DNA of 10,495 nucleotides from Bordetella parapertussis (GTDB lineage: Bacteria > Pseudomonadota > Gammaproteobacteria > Burkholderiales > Burkholderiaceae_C), in assembly GCA_945878355.1 (NCBI GenBank), contig CAMCTC010000143.1, positions 1 through 10,495 on the forward strand, read 5' to 3'. How positions within the stretch are numbered: the first letter of the stretch is position 1; each line of letters opens with the position of its first letter. The notes under the pieces were generated by a model that ran no database searches, was not told the origin of the DNA, and saw only the letters and a program-made list of their open reading frames with translations. Below are positions 7,708-10,495 of the stretch, piece by piece. Position numbers and translations under genes: made by a program.

Positions 7708-7797
7708 AGGCTGAAGTGGGTGCAGGTGGTGAGTTCACCCAGCCATGGTCGGCGCCCAGTGGCTCATGGGGTGCACCTGGCCGCCGACCCTCAGCCT
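7708..7797 (-). ncRNA. Candidate retron msr-msd-like structured RNA
   Basis: Read on the minus strand, AGGCTGA (7797-7791) can pair with TCAGCCT (7714-7708), enclosing a ~90-base element, as the a1/a2 repeats of retron RNAs do. Directly inside is a long hairpin (7789-7747), then a small 4-bp hairpin GGTG-AACT-CACC (7739-7728). The element sits about 100 bases before the RT start on the same strand, the usual place for retron RNA. Against it: the enclosing stem is only 7 bp plus a possible wobble, the long hairpin comes first rather than last, and I cannot pinpoint the branching guanosine. True ends may be wider. Candidate by position and structure only. Confidence 0.35.
7747..7789 (-). repeat. 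Long imperfect inverted repeat (strong hairpin) upstream of the RT
   Basis: Outer arms GGTCGGCG (7747-7754) and CGCCGACC (7782-7789) are perfectly complementary. After one mismatch the stem continues with CCAG/CTGG, a single bulged base, and TG/CA, giving 14 base pairs around a 12-base loop (7762-7773). It lies outside any convincing reading frame, so coding does not explain it. It could be part of the retron RNA or a transcription or processing signal. Confidence 0.75.
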
Positions 7798-7844
7798 GTT
7801 GTCAAGCAAATACCGACACGAGCGTGGTCGCAGCCTGTAGAGAC

Positions 7845-8141
7845 TCAGACTCCTTTAGGGACCCCTGCAGCGCAACGCGGTTGCCGCGCTTTAGCCTGCT
7901 GGGCGTACTTGGCTTGCAGACGATCAAACACTGGCTCGGCGGCCTGCGCGACCCCGCTGGCCTTGCCCGCTGCGATGTCCGCACGCAATAACTGAAGTTG
8001 AGCCGCCTGCTGCCGCTCGGTGTCTTCGAGCAAGCGCAGCCCCGCCCGAACCACTTCGCTGACGTTGTTGTAACGGCCACCCTCGATCTGGTCACGGATG
8101 AAGGTTTCAAAATGAGCGCTCAAGGCAACACTGGTGGGCAT
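7845..8141 (-). CDS. ParD-like antitoxin without a partner toxin
   Basis: A 98-residue protein with the classic ParD N-terminal pattern: a short beta-strand-like start (MPTSVALSAHFETFIRDQ), then GGRYNNVSEVVRAGLRLLEDTE (residues ~21-42), the ribbon-helix-helix DNA-binding region of ParD/CopG antitoxins. The C-terminal ~55 residues are Ala/Gln/Arg-rich and would normally wrap around ParE. The start ATG has AGGA about 7 bases upstream. Antitoxins of this family bind their own promoter as dimers; an AT-rich palindrome is placed for that just upstream. No ParE-like frame follows: the next gene is the retron-type RT, 240 bases on. The protein could be an orphan regulator left after toxin loss, or recruited to control the downstream operon (inference). 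Confidence 0.88.
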   Translation of the reverse strand: MPTSVALSAHFETFIRDQIEGGRYNNVSEVVRAGLRLLEDTERQQAAQLQLLRADIAAGKASGVAQAAEPVFDRLQAKYAQQAKARQPRCAAGVPKGV

Positions 8142-8143
8142 GA

Positions 8144-8178
8144 AGCTATCCTAACAGTTAATAACTATTATTATCAAT
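8144..8178 (-). promoter_or_regulatory. Probable promoter/operator of the parD-like gene
   Basis: On the minus strand, TTGATA (5/6 match to a -35 box) is followed after 18 bases by TAGGAT (4/6 match to a -10 box), just a few bases before the ATG at 8141, so the message would have almost no leader. Between the boxes lies AGTTA-a-TAACT (8156-8166), a near-perfect palindrome suited to a ribbon-helix-helix dimer. This fits autoregulation as known for ParD, but binding is inferred. Confidence 0.4.
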
Positions 8179-8375
8179 CCACCCACCCGCTCGGTCAAGA
8201 TCGCAGACTGCGCCCGAGCAAGACGATTTTTGGCAACGCTTTCAACGCTCAGCAGACCTCAGCCAGCCTCAAGAGCCGACTCACGCGACACGAGCCCCAA
8301 ACAAGGGCTGCCGTCTGCAACGAAAAAGGCGTTTGAAGAGCCTAACTACGCTAGGCCGTTGGTATCATCATCTGC

Positions 8376-8388
8376 CATCACTTTGATG
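8376..8388 (+). promoter_or_regulatory. Possible operator palindrome before the FitA/VapB-like antitoxin
   Basis: CATCA-ctt-TGATG is a perfect 5-bp inverted repeat ending 15 bases before the ATG at 8404. FitA/VapB antitoxins repress their own operon by binding such repeats, so autoregulation is plausible. It overlaps an alternative in-frame ATG at 8386, which favours 8404 as the start. No convincing -35/-10 pair was seen. Confidence 0.3.
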
Positions 8389-8403
8389 ACAGAAATTGCC
8401 TGC

Positions 8404-8664
8404 ATGACCAACCTCAGCATCCGCGGACTCGACGACAAGGCGCTTGCCACACTCAAGCGGCGCGCCGCCCAAGAAGATGCCAGTGTCAACACACTGGTGG
8501 TGCGGCTCATCGAACAGGGTCTGGGCCTGCGGCGCGCCAAACCGTCGCTGACCCGGCACGACGACCTCGACGCGCTGGCGGGCACTTGGCGCAAACAAGA
8601 CGCCAGCGCGTTTGAACAGGCGACAGCGCCCTTCGCCAAGGTCGACGCTGAGCTCTGGAAGTAG
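8404..8664 (+). CDS. FitA/VapB-like ribbon-helix-helix antitoxin
   Basis: An 86-residue protein starting MTNLSIRGLDDKALATLKRRA, followed by QEDASVNTLVVRLIEQGLG: the ribbon-helix-helix DNA-binding motif of FitA/StbC-type VapB antitoxins. The C-terminal half (DDLDALAGTWRKQDASAFEQA...) ends in an aromatic/acidic tail typical of the segment that occludes the toxin active site. I chose the ATG at 8404 because the protein then begins exactly at the conserved beta-strand; the in-frame ATG at 8386 adds six residues, and a much longer upstream frame reads through the control region. No clear ribosome site, so the message may be short-leadered. The stop is three bases before the VapC start, giving a standard antitoxin-first toxin-antitoxin operon. 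Confidence 0.9.
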   Translation: MTNLSIRGLDDKALATLKRRAAQEDASVNTLVVRLIEQGLGLRRAKPSLTRHDDLDALAGTWRKQDASAFEQATAPFAKVDAELWK

Positions 8665-8667
8665 GCC

Positions 8668-9078
8668 GTGCGTTCGATCCTGCTCGACACCAACGCCTAC
8701 ACCGCCTTCAAGCTGGGCGATGCGGCGGTGGTGGAGGTGGTGGCGCACGCCGAACGGCTGTGCCTGAACAGCGTCGTGCTGGGCGAGTTGCTCGGCGGCT
8801 TTGCGGCCGGCACGCGTGAGGCAAAAAACCGCGCGGAGCTGGCAAAGTTTCTGGATTCACCTCGGGTCGAGGTGCTGCCGGTCACGGCGCAGACGGCCGA
8901 CAGCTACGCGCTGGTTTACTCAGGCCTGCGGCGCAAGGGCCAGCCGATCCCGACCAACGACTTGTGGATCGCCGCCAGCGCACTGGAGCATGGCGCTGGA
9001 CTGCTGACGCGCGATGCGCACTTTGCGCAGATCGACGGGCTGCGCTGCGGGCAGAAGCTGGAAGACTTCCTGCCTTGA
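8668..9078 (+). CDS. vapC: VapC-type PIN-domain ribonuclease toxin
   Basis: A 136-residue PIN-domain protein. The metal-binding acidic residues of the family are all visible: Asp7 (LLDTNAY), Glu40 (VLGELLGGF), Asp98 (TNDLWIAA) and Asp116 (TRDAHF). VapC toxins are Mg-dependent RNases that cut tRNA or rRNA and stop translation until VapB binds them. The start is a GTG at 8668, three bases after the antitoxin stop; there is no ATG nearby in frame, so coupled translation is likely and would keep toxin below antitoxin. Length is normal for the family and nothing indicates inactivation. It converges on the YjjJ-like gene, with 81 bases between the two stops. Confidence 0.94.
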   Translation: MRSILLDTNAYTAFKLGDAAVVEVVAHAERLCLNSVVLGELLGGFAAGTREAKNRAELAKFLDSPRVEVLPVTAQTADSYALVYSGLRRKGQPIPTNDLWIAASALEHGAGLLTRDAHFAQIDGLRCGQKLEDFLP

Positions 9079-9159
9079 TGCGAGGTGGGCAGTTGGGCAG
9101 GTCGCCACCCGACGCGTGGATGTTTGCGATTCGATGAACGCCACTGCCGTCACCAAGCA

Positions 9160-10495
9160 TCACCCTCGTCGCGCTCGCCGAGGCGCCGCTGACGCCGACC
9201 CGGCAGGCGGCAAGAGCGGCGCCACAAACGCCTTGGCCACGGCGAGGTTCGTTGCCGCCAGACGCCGCATCTCTTTGGAAATCGGAACAGGCAGCTCTTC
9301 AGTCTGCACCGCGAGCCAGAATCGTTCGGCGGCCTGCGAAGCAAGCGCCCAAACCGCTGGCTTGGCGCCAATCGTGCCCACCTTGGGTGCCACCGGCGTC
9401 AGCTCCGGGTCCACGCCCCCACCGATCGACGCATAGCGCATCGGCAATATGTCGTAGGCGGGCGCGATACCAGCGTATTCGCCCGTTTCGTCGATGAGCA
9501 GCGAGATGTTCTCGAAGTGACGGTCGCTGTTGCCGATGAGCTCGCTGAACGCCGCCAGGGTGTCAACGTGGCGTGCGTGCGCGGCCGAGAGGTGCTTGGC
9601 CTGCACGCAGCGGGCCGCAAACTCCGGCCAAGTGTCCCGCATCCCGAAAAATTCGTCGTCGACGGCACCGGCCGAGAGCATGCCCACGCGGCCGGACTTG
9701 CCGATGCGGTCGAAGCGCTGAACCTCGAGGAACACGTAGTCACCCGAGCTCAGCAACTGGGTCGTTGACGACGGCACGCCGACCTCCGCCAGTGACCGAA
9801 GTGCGAGGTGCTCAAGCGGCAGCAACTCGGCCATGCGGCTGCCAAGCTTGGCGAACTTCACGATGACATGGCCCGAGTCCTCGGCAATGCCCAGGAACTT
9901 CGGCTGCTCGCCGCCAGCGCTCGAGCCATAAGCGGCGGCCTTGAGTGTCATGACCATCGCGAGGTAGTGGGCCGCCTTCTCCGTGGTCGGCGTCGGATCG
10001 AGGCCCCTGAAGTCCATTTCCAGCTGCAGCGAGGTGTCGCCGAACACCAGATTGCCAGGCAGGTTCAGACCGCGCGTGAAGAGGTAGGCCACATGGTGCT
10101 CGTCGCCCCAATCCTTGAGGCTGGACGGGAACTGCGGAGAACGCGCAGCCTCTTGAGCCAGCTGCCGCCCCAGGAATCCGGACGGGGCGGCGAAGGCCAT
10201 GTACGGCGGGAGTCCCGAATACATCCGAGTGACCGAGCCGATGCGCTCGAGGGTGGCGCCACCCGAGAGGAATTCGACGTCCGCGAAGGGCTCGATGGAT
10301 CCGCTGGCCAGCAATCGGTAGATGTGCTGTCTGGGGTTGATCCCGAATGGCAGTTGGCGCAGCAGCGCGTACATCGGCGTTCTATCGCCCTTGACGCGAA
10401 AGGATGTCACCGATGCGGACAGCCCGCGCATAGTTCGTGAGATGGCTGGTTGGCTGAGTCCGGTCGCGGTCATCAGCTGGGCCGCCGTCTGTGGA
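9160..10495 (-). CDS. yjjJ: YjjJ-like HipA-family kinase with N-terminal HTH (5' end off the right edge)
   Basis: At least 444 residues; the frame stays open to the right edge. The apparent first Met (ATG at 10473) lies inside a helix-turn-helix (TAAQLMTATGLSQPAISRTMR), so the true start is outside the window. HipA-type kinase motifs follow (residues counted from that Met): glycine-rich SSAGGEQPKF (184-193), ATP-binding Lys in IVKFAK (204-209), catalytic loop GNSDRHFENISL (314-325) with Asp317 and Asn322, and metal-binding Asp341 in AYDILPMRY. The GEQPKF and YDxLPMRY phrases, with the fused HTH, fit YjjJ rather than classical HipA, which needs a separate HipB. HipA kinases phosphorylate translation factors such as glutamyl-tRNA synthetase; the target of this one is unknown. 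The tail is Arg/Ala-rich. All key kinase residues appear intact. Confidence 0.9.
   Translation of the reverse strand, partial: PQTAAQLMTATGLSQPAISRTMRGLSASVTSFRVKGDRTPMYALLRQLPFGINPRQHIYRLLASGSIEPFADVEFLSGGATLERIGSVTRMYSGLPPYMAFAAPSGFLGRQLAQEAARSPQFPSSLKDWGDEHHVAYLFTRGLNLPGNLVFGDTSLQLEMDFRGLDPTPTTEKAAHYLAMVMTLKAAAYGSSAGGEQPKFLGIAEDSGHVIVKFAKLGSRMAELLPLEHLALRSLAEVGVPSSTTQLLSSGDYVFLEVQRFDRIGKSGRVGMLSAGAVDDEFFGMRDTWPEFAARCVQAKHLSAAHARHVDTLAAFSELIGNSDRHFENISLLIDETGEYAGIAPAYDILPMRYASIGGGVDPELTPVAPKVGTIGAKPAVWALASQAAERFWLAVQTEELPVPISKEMRRLAATNLAVAKAFVAPLLPPAGSASAAPRRARRG

Larger units (their letters stand above)
7605..7844 (-). other. Leader region upstream of the RT gene, no protein gene seen
   Basis: This 240-base stretch between the ParD-like stop and the RT start has no convincing reading frame in any direction, and no ParE-like toxin where one would be expected. 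It contains the nested inverted repeats described separately (7708-7797). Closer to the RT start are smaller GC-rich inverted repeats, for example CGGCG/CGCCG separated by 10 bases, around 7637-7656. A consensus-like TTGACA (7805-7800, minus) is present but lacks a recognisable -10 element at the proper distance. Transcription may instead come from the promoter upstream of parD. Confidence 0.5.
8142..8403. other. Divergent intergenic region between the parD-like and fitA/vapB-like genes
   Basis: No gene seen in these 262 bases. The left part (about 8150-8180) is strikingly AT-rich against the GC-rich surroundings and carries the probable parD promoter/operator. The middle holds CAACGCT repeated directly (around 8237-8252) and a small hairpin AGCCC/GGGCT (8293-8297 / 8305-8309) without a T-run. 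The right end holds the CATCA/TGATG palindrome near the antitoxin start. Confidence 0.6.

Noticed and set aside
7800..7805. TTGACA as a -35 box of a dedicated RT-operon promoter
   Set aside because: At 16-18 bases downstream there is only GC-rich sequence inside the hairpin (GGCCAG-like), with no -10 box, so I do not call a promoter.
7998..8336. Plus-strand frame of 112 codons across the parD-like gene and intergenic region
   Set aside because: Mostly antisense to a confident ParD gene, reads through its promoter region and has no homology I recognise.
8340..8370. Integron attC-like core (GCCTAAC followed by a GTT)
   Set aside because: The second core does not match GTTRRRY and lies only about 15 bases away, with no long imperfect palindrome, so it is not an attC site.
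8230..8403. N-terminal extension of the FitA/VapB-like antitoxin from an ATG at 8230
   Set aside because: It would translate through the control region; the conserved antitoxin fold starts exactly at the ATG at 8404.
9079..9159. Terminator in the convergent gap between vapC and the YjjJ-like gene
   Set aside because: GGTGG/CCACC can pair around a ~17-base loop, but the stem is short and no T-run follows in either direction.
1..10495. CRISPR array, tRNA, rRNA, insertion sequence or integrase
   Set aside because: No regularly spaced repeats, tRNA-like cloverleaf, transposase motif or terminal inverted repeats were seen on either strand.

Overview
The window is GC-rich, densely coded bacterial DNA. 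Base composition, codon style, the periplasmic DUF3857/transglutaminase-type protein and the YjjJ-like HipA kinase fit a proteobacterium, most likely a betaproteobacterium of the Burkholderiales. That placement is inference; no rRNA or housekeeping marker is present. The content (a reverse transcriptase operon and three toxin-antitoxin-type loci) is that of an accessory or defence region.

Layout. At 1-962 on the minus strand lies the first 320 codons of an exported DUF3857-type protein that runs out of the left edge. From 7604 down to 1085 on the minus strand is a tightly packed four-gene operon. In transcription order it has: (i) a 1053-residue protein whose last ~300 residues are a retron-type reverse transcriptase, behind a ~750-residue Leu/Ala-rich, probably helical region; (ii) a 333-residue protein I do not recognise; (iii) a MoxR-type AAA+ ATPase; (iv) a DUF2201-type protein joining an HExxH metallopeptidase-like domain to a von Willebrand A (MIDAS) domain. 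Neighbouring frames overlap by 17, 4 and (if the longest start is used) 23 bases, so they are probably translationally coupled. The 240 bases upstream of the RT gene contain a strong nested inverted-repeat structure that is a candidate retron msr-msd RNA.

Upstream of that leader is a minus-strand ParD-like antitoxin with no ParE toxin (8141-7845). An AT-rich 262-base divergent intergenic region with two small palindromes follows, then a plus-strand FitA/VapB-like antitoxin and VapC PIN toxin (8404-9078). On the minus strand, entering from the right edge, is a YjjJ-like HipA-family kinase with an N-terminal helix-turn-helix (10495-9160).

Working model (inference): the RT and its structured RNA act as a sensing or guarding module, and the MoxR ATPase, metallopeptidase/VWA protein and the unknown protein form the remodelling or effector part, giving a retron-like defence system built on a MoxR-VWA chassis. 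This is the most interesting part of the window. I cannot tell without searches whether this exact architecture has been described.
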